From NCBI GenBank assembly GCA_964036315.1, contig OZ038498.1, positions 8,837,636 to 8,901,635 on the forward strand: 64,000 nucleotides of DNA. The letters are read 5' to 3'. The stretch comes from Acanthosepion esculentum. Taxonomy: Eukaryota; Mollusca; Cephalopoda; Sepiida; Sepiidae. Of the stretch, positions 31,857-43,628 are shown piece by piece (positions within the stretch are counted from its first letter, which is position 1; every line of letters starts with the position of its first letter). Below the pieces are notes generated by a model. That model was not told where the DNA came from and made no database searches. It saw only the letters and a list, made by a program, of their open reading frames with translations. A program made the translations under genes and the position numbers.

Positions 31857-33248
31857 TCTAATCTATACACTATTACAATACGAACTGCTATTCTCTAATC
31901 TATTCACTACTCTATTACTATACGAACGGATATTCTATACTCTACTCACTATACTATTTCCCTATTCAGATCACTATACGGATCTACATTTCTACACTAT
32001 TACTATACGAACCGCTATTCTCTACTCTATTCACTATACTATTTCCCTATTCAGATCACTATACGGATCTACATTTCTACTCTATTACTATACGGACCGC
32101 TATTCTCTACTCTATTCACTATACTAATTCCCTATTCAGACCACTATACGGATCTAAATCTCTACTCTATTACACTACGGACCGCAATTCTCTACTCTAT
32201 TCACTATACTATTTCCCTATTCAGATCACTATACGGATCTACATTTCTACACTATTACTATACGAACCGCTATTCTCTACTCTATTCACTATACTATTTC
32301 CCTATTCAGATCCCTATACGGATCTACATTTCTACTCTATTACTATACGGACCGCTATTCTCTACTCTATTCACTATACTATTTCCCTATTCAGATCACT
32401 ATACGGATCTACATTTCTACACTATTACTATACGAACCGCTATTCTCTCCTCTATTCACTATACTATTTCCCTATTCAGATCACTATACGGATCTACATT
32501 TCTACTCTATTACTCTACGGACCGCAATTCTCTACTCTATTCACTATACTATTTCCCTATTCAGATCACTATACGGATCTACATTTCTACACTATTACTA
32601 TACGAACCGCTATTCTTTACTCTATTCACTATACTATTTCCCTATTCAGATCACTATACGGATCTACATTTCTACTCTATTACTATACGGACCGCTATTC
32701 TCTACTCTATTCACTATACTAATTCCCTATTCAGACCACTATACGGATCTAAATCTCTACTCTATTACTATACGGACCGCAATTCTCTACTCTATTCACT
32801 ATACTATTTCCCTATTCAGATCACTATACGGATCTACATTTCTACTCTATTACTATACGAACCGCTATTCTCTACTCTATTCACTATACTTTTTCCCTAT
32901 TCAGATCACTATACGGATCTACATTTCTACTCTATTACTATACGGACCGCTATTTTCTACTCTATTCACTATACTAATTCCCTATTCAGACCACTATACG
33001 GATCTAAATCTCTACTCTATTACTCTACGGACCGCAATTCTCTACTCTATTCACTATACTTTTTTCCTATTCAGATCACTATACGGATCTACATTTCTAT
33101 TCTATTACTAAACAAACCGCTAATATCTACTCTATTCACTATACTATTTCCCTATTCAGATCACTATACGGATCTAAATTTCTACTCTATTACTATACGG
33201 ACCGCTATTCTCTACTCTATTCACTATACTCTTTTCCTATTCAGATCT
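31857..33248. repeat. 85-bp satellite with trimeric higher-order repeat
   Basis: The landmark GGATCTA recurs at exactly 85-bp steps from 31981 to 33171 (15 starts, no indels). Units fall into three types. A has CTACACTATTAC and ATACGAACCGC. B has CTACTCTATTAC and ATACGGACCGCTA and is often followed by CTAATTCCC and CAGACCAC. C has ATCTAAATCTC and GGACCGCAATTC. They run ABC, AB, AC, ABC, A'BC, A''B', giving a 255-bp higher-order period. Degenerate units lie at the left edge. Confidence 0.96.
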
Positions 33249-34403
33249 TGATATGGATTACTTTTCGAGCAATTTTTATCGAGCAAATACTTTTTAGTCC
33301 GAGTGTTATTCGAATGCGTCTTACACCAGTATTATTCGACTGTGTTACTATAGTTGTACCTGCGATTACACAGTCTCTACTACAACGAGAATTACGAATT
33401 GTTACAACGACTGTTCATTGACATCACAAAAATTATCCAGGTTGTTCGACACAAAATTTTTATGACTTTTTTTTCAGAATATTCCTTTTTTCCTACATCT
33501 TCTTATTAATGACATTTTTTGTTTTTGTTTTTTATGTTTTTCATCACATTTATATCTGCTTACTTTTGACAATTTGCCACGTCTCATTCCTGTTGAAGAT
33601 AACTTTTTAAACTTTATATTTAACCACTTCATATTGGTTTAGATTTTAAAGATGTCATTTATTTATTCCTGTTTCGTTGTTCAGCAAATTTCAAGATCAA
33701 TATTTCACCGACGCTTTTTTGCAACATTTTAACTTCAAGTGATTCAGACTCCCTTCTCTATACTTACTTATATAAAATCACCTTAAAGTATTGATTTTCT
33801 TTTAACCCAACGTTATATTTTATTACCATAATCGTTTTATTCAGATATACGTATTTTGTTCTGTAATCGTTTTTGCTCGGAGAAACTGTTGTTCTTGTGC
33901 TTATATCTACATGAACTGTGTTTTGAACCTGAACTGCTCGGATTGTACACTCAGAACCTGGAAGGGCCCTCATGCAAGTTCCGGGAGGATTTGTAATGAA
34001 TATGTTCTGCACTGACTATACCAATTATGGTGTTCTCATACTGTCCAAAAACTGTGGGGTTTTTTGTGGGGTGGGGGATTCGCTACAGGCGACACACCCC
34101 CATTGGAATTTCCAAGTTCCGAACTTTGTGCACGAACAACCTGGCAACATTTTTTTTTTAATGTGTAATCTTAACATCGCAGCGTTTTGCGTTTATCGCA
34201 ACAATTACAGCATTTCGTTTTATCTCATGCGTGAACTGATATTTCGCCATTGATGCTCTGAAAAGATAAAAAAATCATTAATTATCACATAACTGAAGGC
34301 GCAAAGTCACAATTACGCGCCACACACACCAGTATATCCGCTTATAAACAGAACTGCGCCATTCCTTAGACGATAGGCCCATCTGGTTAAGCACGGACAA
34401 ATG
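33249..34403. other. no feature recognised
   Basis: AT-rich sequence. Two short opposed frames near 33970 do not resemble known proteins. Confidence 0.3.
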
Positions 34404-34503
34404 ACTGTTGTTGTTGTTGTTGTTGTTGGTGTTGGTGTTGGTGTTGGTGTTGTTGTTGTTGTTGTTGTTCTTCTTCTTCTTCTTCTTCTTCTTCTTCTTC
34501 TTC
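34404..34503. repeat. (TTG)n(GTTGGT)n(TTC)n microsatellite
   Basis: Adjoining TTG, TTGGTG and TTC runs. Confidence 0.95.
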
Positions 34504-34769
34504 AACAACTCTAAATTCGAATAAAACCAACTGTGCAACCCAAATGGGACATGTCCACTATTTTATCGAACTACATTAATATTGACATGCTTACTTGTGT
34601 CAGTCGATTAGACATCCTAATGTCCTAATTCAAGCGATGATTTCCTGGAAGATTATTGCACAAGTGAATCAAAGGTCAACATTTCTTGTGGCCTATATTA
34701 AATAACAAGGAAGCAGAAATGTACATGAACAAATGCATAACCTTACAAATCTAATGCCAATAAATAAGT

Positions 34770-34773
34770 GTGC

Positions 34774-34805
<32 letters not shown>

Positions 34806-34806
34806 T
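34770..34806. repeat. (TA)n(TG)n microsatellite
   Basis: A short alternating TA run followed by TG. Confidence 0.9.
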
Positions 34807-34812
34807 ATAGAT

Positions 34813-35830
34813 AACTTGATATCTAGATTATGCTGAATGTATGTAGATTTACGCTTGCGTAAAATATTGGCAGACACGTGTATGTAAACCTGACACAAAA
34901 TGATGTCGATGTATAGAAATAACTCTTAACACACATACTGACACGTATGTGTGCACACACACATTCCTATTATATATCAAGTGTAGGGCTTATCGTGTCT
35001 TTGAATGGTATATGATGCCAAGAAAAAGGTTTCTTTTTTATCCAAATGAAAGTGAATTTTGAAAGAAATTTATTTTGAAGAATGGATATGCATTTTTTGG
35101 ATTGATATTCTGTAACACTCTCAAGGAGTTAAACCCACAGAGTTAGAAGTTGCTCGTAAAATATTACAGTAAATCAATCATTCTTGTCTGTTTTACAAAG
35201 ATCGAATGAATGAAGAGATGTGTAGAACATTTCAGTGTTCATACACCGAAGTTTTATTACGTACTGTTCACTTACAACTAGGATTTTTCCCGTATTCTCT
35301 CTAATCACACGGAACCATAATTCTGTTTTTGATTAATTTGATTGGCCTGAAGGGAACATAATGGCTTTCTGTATTCAAATTAATGTCTACTATGATTATT
35401 GTTAATTATTGAAAAGAGAACTTTACTCCTTGCACTTTCTGACTAATCGTCAATGAGTTTACATTCGAAATCTTAAATTTACAGCGGTGGAGATAGTGTG
35501 AAATGATAGTGCACGAACATTTCATTTGTGTCTATGTCAGTTGATATGTATTAGCAATGTCACTGCAACTTTGTTATAGAATTGTTGCCTGGTTATGCTG
35601 GCCCGTTTTGGGAAAATAAGAAATTGCTATTTACTTATAACTATAAAAACTAATGTGGATTTCTTACGGGCAGCGCCATTTCGGTTTCAACTGGATACTA
35701 ATAAGTGCTGACTAAGCCAGAAATCTAAGCACACAATCGAAATAAACCCTCAAACATTATATATACCTACGCTGGCACTAATTGCTAGTTTATAACGCAA
35801 ACGCCAGGGACCGATATTTCACTGTTTCAA
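34813..35830. other. no feature recognised
   Basis: AT-rich sequence without gene or known repeat. Confidence 0.3.
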
Positions 35831-36534
35831 TAAGGCCTCACATTGACTGCTGACCTGAGATGGAACAAATACATTGAATCAATAGCTTCGTCCACCTCAA
35901 GGAAAGTTGGCTCCCTGTGCCGCGCCAGGAAATTTTTCTCGCCGGAGTCGATCCTTCAAATCTACAAATCAACTTTTCGCCCTTGTATGGAGTATTGCTG
36001 CCATATATGGTCTGGTGCCCGACATGTTTGTCTCAGGGTTCTTGATAAGATCCAGAGACGGTTATGCAACGTAATTGGCCCTGATCTGGCATTTCGTCTG
36101 CAGTCGCTCTCTCACAGACGTGCCGTTGCCTCCCTCTGTCTTTTTTACAAATACTTTCATGGTAACTGATCCGAGGATCTGCTTTCGCTGGTTCCCAAAC
36201 TTTATGAATTTAAGCGTTCTGCTAGGCTGGCATCTCGCTCACACCCTTTCACTGTCGAAACTGTTAAATGTAGCCGTCTCTTCTACTCCAATAGCTTCAT
36301 GTTTCGCACCTCTCGCCTGTGGAAGTCCCCCTCTTCCTGTTTCCCTGATAGCTATAATCTCCAACTATTCAAATGTAATGTCAATCGATGTCACCAGATG
36401 CCCTGATCTATCCCCTATCCTTCTCTTCATCTTTTCCTCTATCACTCCTATTTGCTCTAGCACTAAGTCTCTGTAACCCCTTCCGTGCTTGTGGCTTCCC
36501 GCCTTGCTTGGGGTGAAACGCTTAAAAAAAATAA
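35831..36534 (+). mobile_element. 5'-truncated LINE 3' end (copy 2), RT C-terminal region
   Basis: The frame reads LTADLRWNKYIESIASSTSR, then FRPCMEYCCHIWSGA and LSHRRAVASLCLFYKYFHGN, characteristic of the segment downstream of the RT core in non-LTR elements. A stop at 36167 interrupts it. The same frame then continues with LLSLVPKLYEFKRSARLASR and RLFYSNSFMFRTSRLW. The copy ends with TTGGGGTGAAACGC and a short A-rich tail at 36522-36533. Truncation at the 5' end is typical of target-primed reverse transcription. Confidence 0.9.
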
Positions 36535-37168
36535 GTATATCTTGACATATATATACATACGCCTGCAAAATATGTTTCGTAAAGACTTACCCTCGCTGAA
36601 ACGTAATATTCTTACAACATTACAAACAGGTTGTACTTTGGTTTGAGAACAGATGACGATGTAGTGACATTACTGAAACGTTGCAAACAACTATTTACCA
36701 TTGCCCTAAGCTAACCATCGATCTCTTACCGTTGTCTTAATGTTATGGTCACGTTGCAAAGTACTGAAACTAAAACATTCCGCACTGGTCGAATAATATC
36801 AAAACACTTTTCCTTCACCTCTTTCTAATATCTTCCTAGAATGTATAATGTTAATTTAACATTAGAAGACAACGTATATGCGGGCACATCGCGGGGAGTC
36901 TACAAAAAAGCGTTTTTGTATCCTCTTTCTTAAAACCAGGAAGAGACAGTTGAAATGTATTCGGCACTCCATGAGAAAACACGGCTTGGGAAATTTGATA
37001 CTCACAGGACATAGGTAAGAGAGACAGAGAAAAGCAATACATAATCAACCCGGCGAACTTGAGTGAATAGTTGGTGGATCAGGATTTCAGAAACACAAAA
37101 GTTATTAAGAGCTACAAAGCGCAGAAAATTGTGGAGATCCATTTTCGTCAACTTCCTGGAGGAATATA
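36535..37168. other. no feature recognised
   Basis: AT-rich sequence up to the LTR copy. Confidence 0.3.
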
Positions 37169-38573
37169 TGTTATGGGAACTTACCCATAATAATAATGGA
37201 CTATTCCGGACATCATAAATACTGCGCCTCAAGAGGGAGCAGGGTTCAGAGCTCAGTCCTTTTTGGACGACTCGGCTAGACGGTCGAACTCTCTGCCTCT
37301 GAGGCAGAGGGGAACTCTCTGCCTTTGGGCGGAGAGGAACCCGGACAAGGTTCCGCCGAGGGGCGGAGCCTCGTTCGGGGAGGTTGACCGGCCCGATCCC
37401 ATTTATACGGGATCTACGGGCTATTTTTTGGCCGAGCCTACGGGCTCGGGTACCCCACTTTAAACCCGGCCTTGTGCCACATCTGTCCCTCGTGGGGAGG
37501 ACACTAAATACTTCAGAGTCAGTCCTTTGTGGACTACTCGGCTTGACGGTCGAACTCTCTGCCTCTGAGGCAGAGGGGAACTCTCTGCCCAAAGGCAGAG
37601 AGGAACTCGGACGAGGCTCCGCCGAAGGGCAGAGCCTCGTTCGAGGAGGTTGACCGGCCCGATCCCGTTTATACGGGATCTACGGGCTATTTTTTGGCCG
37701 AGCCTACGGGCTCGGGTACCCCACTTTAAACCCGGCCTTGTGCCACATCTGTCCCTCGTGGGGAGGACACTAAATACTTTAGAGTCAGTCCTTTTTGGAC
37801 GACTCGGCTTAACGGTCGAACTCTCTGCCTCTGAGGCAGAGGGGAACTCTCTGCCTCTGAGGCAGAGGGGAACTCTCTGCCTCTGAGGCAGAGGGGAACT
37901 CTCTGCCTTTGGGCAGAGAGGAACTCGGACGAGGCTCCGCCGAAGGGCAGAGCCTCGTTCGGGGAGGTTGACCGGCCCGATCCCGTTTATACGGGATCTA
38001 CGGGCTATTTTTTGGCCGAGCCTACGGGCTCGGGTACCCCACTTTAAACCCGGCCTTGTGCCACATCTGTCCCTCGTGGGGAGGACACTAAATACTTTAG
38101 AGTCAGTCTTTTTTGGACGACTCGGCTAGACGGTCGAACTCTCTGCCTCTTGGCAGAGAGGAACCCGGACGAGGCTCCGCCGAAGGGCAGAGCCTCGTCC
38201 GGGGAGGTTGACCAACCCGATCCCGTTTATATGGGTTCTACGGGCATTTTTTGGCCGAGCCTACGGGCTCGGGAATACCCACGGTAAACTCGGCCTTGTA
38301 CCACATCTATCCCTCGTGGGGGGACAGTAAATACTGTTCAGAGTCAGTCAGAGACAGAGTCAGACGATTACTGTAAGACATTGGAATAGTGATACTTGTC
38401 GAGACAACATAGTTCACTCTAACCAAATCTGATAGTCATTACTAACACTTCTACTTCTTTGTACCTATTTCTGTTTGTAATATATCTGTGTTATTCCATA
38501 CCTGTGTTCGAGTTATTCTTCATTGGTTCTACCTTGGACCATCACCGTGGTACAAGGAACCTGGACCATAACA
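37169..38573 (+). mobile_element. LTR with expanded internal tandem array (copy 2)
   Basis: The ends are the same as in the solo LTR at 22.7 kb (TGTTATGGGAACTTACCC at left, CTGGACCATAACA at right). The interior carries four tandem units (starting near 37251, 37520, 37783 and 38100) instead of two. The third unit also holds several extra copies of the CTCTGCCTCTGAGGCAGAGG block. That accounts for 1405 against 837 bp. The flanks ATATA and ATAAG do not form a clean target duplication. Open frames here, up to 196 codons, follow the repeat and are not genes. Confidence 0.88.
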
Positions 38574-38583
38574 ATAAGGGACA

Positions 38584-38624
38584 AAGAAGAAGAAGAAGAA
38601 GAAGAAGAAGAAGAAAAAGAAGAA
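38584..38624. repeat. (GAA)n microsatellite
   Basis: A run of about 13 AAG/GAA triplets. Confidence 0.95.
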
Positions 38625-38689
38625 TGTGTACCCTTTTGCAAATTACAAAACGAATAATTCCGTTATTATTTTCTTTTTTCCCTATTTTC

Positions 38690-38910
38690 CCAATGAAATA
38701 TGACCTAGTGCATACGTTAGAACTTCGTACGTCCATTCTACGAAGTCGTTCCTTGCAGATTGACCACACATTCTCGATTGGATTTAAATCAGGAGAGTTT
38801 CCGGGCCAGTCTATAGTACTTTGATTTGCTCACTGATAAGGCTTGCCACCGTATTCGTGCAGCGTTACAATTTTCGTACGCTTCCTTGGAGTAACGTGCA
38901 TTGCAGGCAA
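38690..38910 (-). pseudogene. Tc1-type transposase remnant, N-terminus fused to C-terminus
   Basis: On the minus strand a short N-terminal piece VTPRKRTKIVTLHEYGGKPY, as at the start of Tc1-like helix-turn-helix domains, is followed after a stop by STIDWPGNSPDLNPIENVWS and ICKERLRRMDVR. The latter carries the third catalytic acidic residue. The entire middle (DNA-binding hinge and first two catalytic residues) is missing. It is a miniature deletion derivative. Confidence 0.82.
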
Positions 38911-39447
38911 TGACCGTAGGTCAACTAATCGACAGTCGAGACAATAGTTTCTCGACGTGATAAAAATCTGATGCAAACAAGGATGACACAATATTTTTCA
39001 AGGCCAAACAAATTTCATCATACATCCCGAAAATAGATTCATATTACTGCACACCACTGCAAATGACCTAATCTGAGGAAGAAAAAATAGAAATCGATTA
39101 CACCCTGTCACCCCAGTGAGTCTATAACTGACCGTATGGTGAAATAAAGGAAACTAAAGCGGTAATTTCAATTAATTTGCACAAGGGTGTAATGTTGCAG
39201 AAAAGTCATTTTGTTAGCTGTGAAGTTCGTCCACAAAGGAATTTTTAATTAATTGACAGATATAAATAAAATTATTGTCTATTGGTTGTCTATTTATTTT
39301 GTATATCTTTCTATGTACATGTACATATGCATATATATATACATGTAAATATAACGAAACATGTAGAAAGAAATAGTTGCTACAAGGCTCAGTTTGGGGA
39401 GATATTAATTTGAGCTGATAAAACAACTGATGCACTTGCCCAATTCC
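38911..39447. other. no feature recognised apart from a possible Tc1 end
   Basis: CACCCTGTCACCCCAGTGAG at 39101 could belong to the outer end of the Tc1 remnant. I could not pair it convincingly. Confidence 0.35.
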
Positions 39448-40992
39448 CGTCCTGGGTATGATGAGAAACTACATCAAACGGCTACGCCTATTATCAGGAG
39501 ATTTTGAGAAGCGTGGAACCTCCCCTTAATTCCTGGTGTTCCTGTCAGTGTCCCAACATCAAAACTGGGGTCAAAACACCATGAAAATGTAAAAATGGGT
39601 TTTAATACCAACAATAAATTTTTCGAGGAAAAATTATTACCAGCAATACATTTTTTGAAGAAAATAAATATTACCAGAAGTACACTTTTTAAGGAAAAAA
39701 ATATTACCTGCAATACATTTTTGAGGGAAAAAATTATTACCAGTAATAAATTTTTTGAAGAAAATAAATATTACCAGAAGTACATTTTTTAAGGAAAAAA
39801 ATATTACCAGCAATACATTTTTGAGGGAAAAATTATTACCAGTAATACATTTTTTGAAGAAAATAAATATTACCAGAAGTACATATTTTAAGGAAAAAAA
39901 TATTACCAACAATACATTTTTGAGGGAAAAAATTATTACCAGTAATACATTTTTGAAGAAAAAAATATTACCAGTAATACATGTTTAAGGGAAAAAATTA
40001 ATACCAGTAATACATTTTTTGAAGAAAATAAATGTTACCAGTAATGCATTTTTGAGGGAATAAATCATTACCAGTAATACATTTTTTGAAGAAAATATAT
40101 ATTACCAGAAGTACATTTTGTAATGAAAAAAAATATTACCAACAATACATTTTTGAGGGAAAAAATTATTACCAGTAATACATTTTTTGAAGAAAATATA
40201 TATTACCAGAAGTACATTTTGTAATGAAAAAAAATATTACCAACAATACATTTTTGAGGGAAAAAATTATTACCAGTAATACATTTTTTGAAGAAAATAT
40301 ATATTACCAGAAGTACATTTTGTAATGAAAAAAAATATTACCAACAATACATTTTTGAGGGAAAAAATTATTACCAGTAACACATTTTTTGAAGAAAATA
40401 TATATTACCAGAAGTACATTTTGTAATGAAAAAAAATATTACCAACAATACATTTTTGAGGGAAAAAATTATTACCAGTAATACATTTTTTGAAGAAAAT
40501 ATATATTACCAGAAGTACATTTTGTAATGAAAAAAAATATTACCAACAATACATTTTTGAGGGAAAAAATTATTACCAGTAATACATTTTTGAAGATAAC
40601 ATATTACCAGTAATACATTTTTGAAAAAATATTACCAGCAACACATTATTGAAAAAAATATATATTACCAATAATATATTTATGTAAAAAAATTATTATA
40701 GCAATGCATTTTTGAAAATATATGTATATACATTACCGGCAATACATTTTTGACAACAAATATTACCAGAAATATATTTTTGAAAAAAATATATTACCAG
40801 CAATGCATTTTTGAAAAAATATTACAAACAGTACATTTTTGAAGAAAAAAATAATATCAACGATATATTTTTGAAAAAAAAAATATTGCCAGTGATGCAT
40901 TTAAAAAAAATATTACCAGCAATAAAAGAAAATCTTGTCGGCATTAAATAACCCATTGAGTTTCGATATGCCGTAAAAGAAACCAAACCAAA
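39448..40992 (+). mobile_element. VNTR retroposon copy 4, longest, with 13-bp target duplication
   Basis: The flanks CTTGCCCAATTCC (39435-39447) and CTTGTTCAATTTC (40993-41005) match at 10 of 13 positions, all differences C to T. The element starts CGTCCTGGGTATGATGAG (head), then GGCGTGGAACC-like and TTCCTGGTGTTCC sequence. A tandem array follows from 39600 to about 40920. The tail contains CTTGTCGGCATTAAATAACC, TTTCGATATGCCGT and AAACCAAACCAAA. The array has monomers of 30-35 bp (ATTACCAGTAATACATTTTT). Confidence 0.95.
40010..40570. repeat. 101-bp higher-order repeat inside the VNTR retroposon
   Basis: GTACATTTTGTAATG recurs at 40111, 40212, 40313, 40414 and 40515, exactly 101 bp apart. Each 101-bp unit has three related monomers: ACCAGTAATACATTTTTTGA, ACCAGAAGTACATTTTGTAA and ACCAACAATACATTTTTGAG. 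The five copies are almost identical, unlike the diverged single monomers on either side. Confidence 0.96.
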
Positions 40993-41005
40993 CTTGTTCA
41001 ATTTC

Positions 41006-41652
41006 TAGACACCTACATACAGTTTTGAAACATGGTTTGTAAATTATGCACGGTCATATCCTAAGTCTTTTTTTTCTTCTCAATATCTTTTTTCTCCTTC
41101 AAAAGTTACAATATTTTCCGTTTGGAAGAATTCGAATTATTCAGAGATAAAGCACGTTCTACTTGAATGGGTCTATATAATGTCGAGGTTATAGTTCGAA
41201 TGTTATCAATTGAGCAATTTACTTTGCCCTAAGTCTTGGCCGTTCACCGGATAACGATTTATTTGGTTCGCTTCGGTATAGCCTCTAGTCACTCCGAGCA
41301 ATGCATGCCAGGCTTTATGGCGCCCTTCCGTCACGGGTACTCGGCTATCGGCATGTTTCCTGCAGTTGACGTCAATGTTTCCAGGGGCAACAAGAAAAAT
41401 GGGTTCTTTATGTTCGCTTGGATTATATTTCACTTGCTCGTCCAAGGCTACCAGTGGTCAGATTAAAGTACAATCCCCCAAAATGCTGTCAGGTCTTTTA
41501 TTTGGAAAAGAAAAGAAAAGAAAAAAATGAAATTAAACCAATTGAAACGTCTATGTTAAATTTTCTGAATCATAATCTGAGCTTAAGTCGTGGTTCGTTT
41601 GATAATAATTTTATCCGGGTTACATTGGACCAATACATCAATAATGTTATTT
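41006..41652. other. unassigned, with overlapping frames at 41206-41466
   Basis: Two opposed frames of 79 and 76 codons lie in a GC-richer patch. Neither resembles a protein I recognise (minus-strand frame: CRKHADSRVPVTEGRHKAWH). It may be a decayed transposon or SINE. I do not assign a gene. Confidence 0.3.
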
Positions 41653-41662
41653 TGAGGATGTT

Positions 41663-42127
41663 TGGTTTGGTTTTGTCTGTTTTGTTCTACGGCATATCAA
41701 CCTCAAAGGGTTATTTAATACCGACAATTTTTATATAGTGTTTTTCTTCAAAAATCTATTTCTGAGAATATTTTTCCTTGAAGAAATCTATAGCTGGTCA
41801 TATTGTTTTCAAAGAATGTATAGCTGTTTGTATTGCTGGTATTTTTTTAAAGTATTCCTGATAATAATTTTTCCTTCAATAATTATTACTGGTAAAAGTA
41901 TTTCTGGTATTAAAACCTATTTTAACACAAGTTTGGGTTTTCACTATTTTCCCATAGCTGGGACCCTAACAGGTGCTACCAGCCCGGGTCAGAGTGGACC
42001 TTGGAACACCAGCAATTAAAAGGTGGTTCCACGCTCCTCAAAAACTCCTGATCAAAGGCCTTGCACTTGGACGTAGTTTATCGTCTTACTCAGGGCGCGG
42101 ATGTAGTTTATTTCCATACCCAGGACG
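41663..42127 (-). mobile_element. VNTR retroposon copy 5, with 10-bp target duplication
   Basis: TGAGGATGTT is present at 41653-41662 and 42128-42137. On the plus strand the tail TGGTTTGGTTTTGTC is followed by ACGGCATATCAACCTCAAAG, only a few degenerate array units, then GTAAAAGTATTTCTGGTATT and the head ATAGCTGGGACCCTAACAGG to TTCCATACCCAGGACG. It is one of the copies with the shortest array. Confidence 0.95.
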
Positions 42128-42137
42128 TGAGGATGTT

Positions 42138-43628
42138 CGTATCCATCATTTTCTATAACAACGCAGTGTGTGGTCATCATTTTGGAGAAGAACGAATTAT
42201 GAATTGTTGACCCGTCAAGAACAAAATCATGAGCTGAGGGAATTTCAAATAAATTGTTCATTAATAATTTAGATTTTGCAGTTGTAAAACAAACCAAAAT
42301 AAAAGAAACTTTTATTGAAGAATTTTAATTTCCAATTAAAACGTTTACCTCGTTTTAACAGTGCAGCGTCGGTGGCCTGATAGATAAGGGTCCGAAACTA
42401 ACCAAAGTGCCCAGAACTTCACCAAGCTGAAATTTGACCGCAGGGTGGATTGACGTGATGTACTTTTATATAAACAAAGGTATATGAGTCGACAAAGAAT
42501 AGAGCAGAGAAAAGATCATGTGATCAACTGGCTTCTTTGTTTAAACCAAGAAAGGAACTTTTCAAAGATTTCGAAACAAATAATCTAACCTTTCATTAAA
42601 AGAATAGACCAGAGAAAAGGTCAAATGGCTTCTTTGTTTAAACCAAGAAAGGAACTTTTCAAAAATTTGGAAACAAATAATCTAACATATAACTAGAACT
42701 GAAGCAATAATACCAAGAGTGAAAACGATAGCAACAACAAAAACAAGAGTAAAACAGTTATTGACAAAAAAGTTATTACTTTACGAATCCTTATCCGATC
42801 TTCAATCCTATGTTGAATAAACTAAAGAAACATGCCACTGTCATGTCAGACATAATCCCAAGACTAATCTGTTTGCTGTTAAGAATGGTAAATTGAAAAT
42901 CAGAAGCTGAAAGAAATGACTCTTACGGATTGTTAGTTAAGTTATTCACTGGTTGTCGCTTCCTTCCCCACTATCCGGGAAGACTTTTGATCACATTAAT
43001 ATGCAATACTGTGTTCTCTGCCTTTTCGCTTCCCTCTCTATCTCACCAAACCTTTTGAAGAAGTTTCGTCAAGAATAAAATGACGATTTTTCCCTTTTAA
43101 ATTCTCTCTGACAATTTTCACATAGAAAATATCTTTATTTGGGATTGAATCCACTAAACAAAGTTAAAGATCAGTATGCCGATGCTGCACTCTTGAAACA
43201 CGACACAAGTTTTGATTAGGCCCCTAGAAACTCAATGTCGTAGTGTGGGGTTCCTACGGGCCCAATTAAAACGTGTGCCACGTTTCAACAGTGCAGCGTC
43301 GGTGGCCTGATTGATAAGGTTCCGAAAACTAACGAGAATGCCCAGAACTTCACCAAGCAGAAATTTGACTTTAGCGACATATAGCATTCCGCGAGTTCAG
43401 TCTTACAAAATCGACATTCGTTTTGATTTTGTCACGTTTGTTCATTCAGACGCCATTTCATTGGATGCTTGCGCATTCTGAATACTTCGTCACTTCATCA
43501 TCTATCGCTTAATTAGACCACCTTAATCTTTAACTTTGCGCGCCCGCACGTTGACCTGTCATCCTTACGATTAAGCTATATCCCTGTTTACATGGACATG
43601 GGTGAAATAAAGGCTACTTGCATTATTT
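42138..43628. repeat. local duplications without a gene
   Basis: A block of about 110 bp (CCAATTAAAACGT, CAGTGCAGCGTCGGTGGCCT, AGAACTTCACCAAGC) at 42330-42437 recurs at 43262-43374. A second duplication of about 85 bp (GGCTTCTTTGTTTAAACCAA, GAAAGGAACTTTTCAAA) occurs at 42503-42588 and 42600-42688. No coding region was seen. Confidence 0.75.

Noticed and set aside
31857..33248. CRISPR array
   Set aside because: The 85-bp units are contiguous with no unique spacers. This is a satellite in a eukaryotic setting.
37002..37592. 196-codon minus-strand frame
   Set aside because: It crosses the LTR boundary and the GC-rich LTR tandem repeats. The peptide follows the repeats and has no recognisable domain.
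41206..41466. Host exon in a GC-richer patch
   Set aside because: Frames are open on both strands, no splice context or recognisable domain was seen, and the peptide matches nothing I know.
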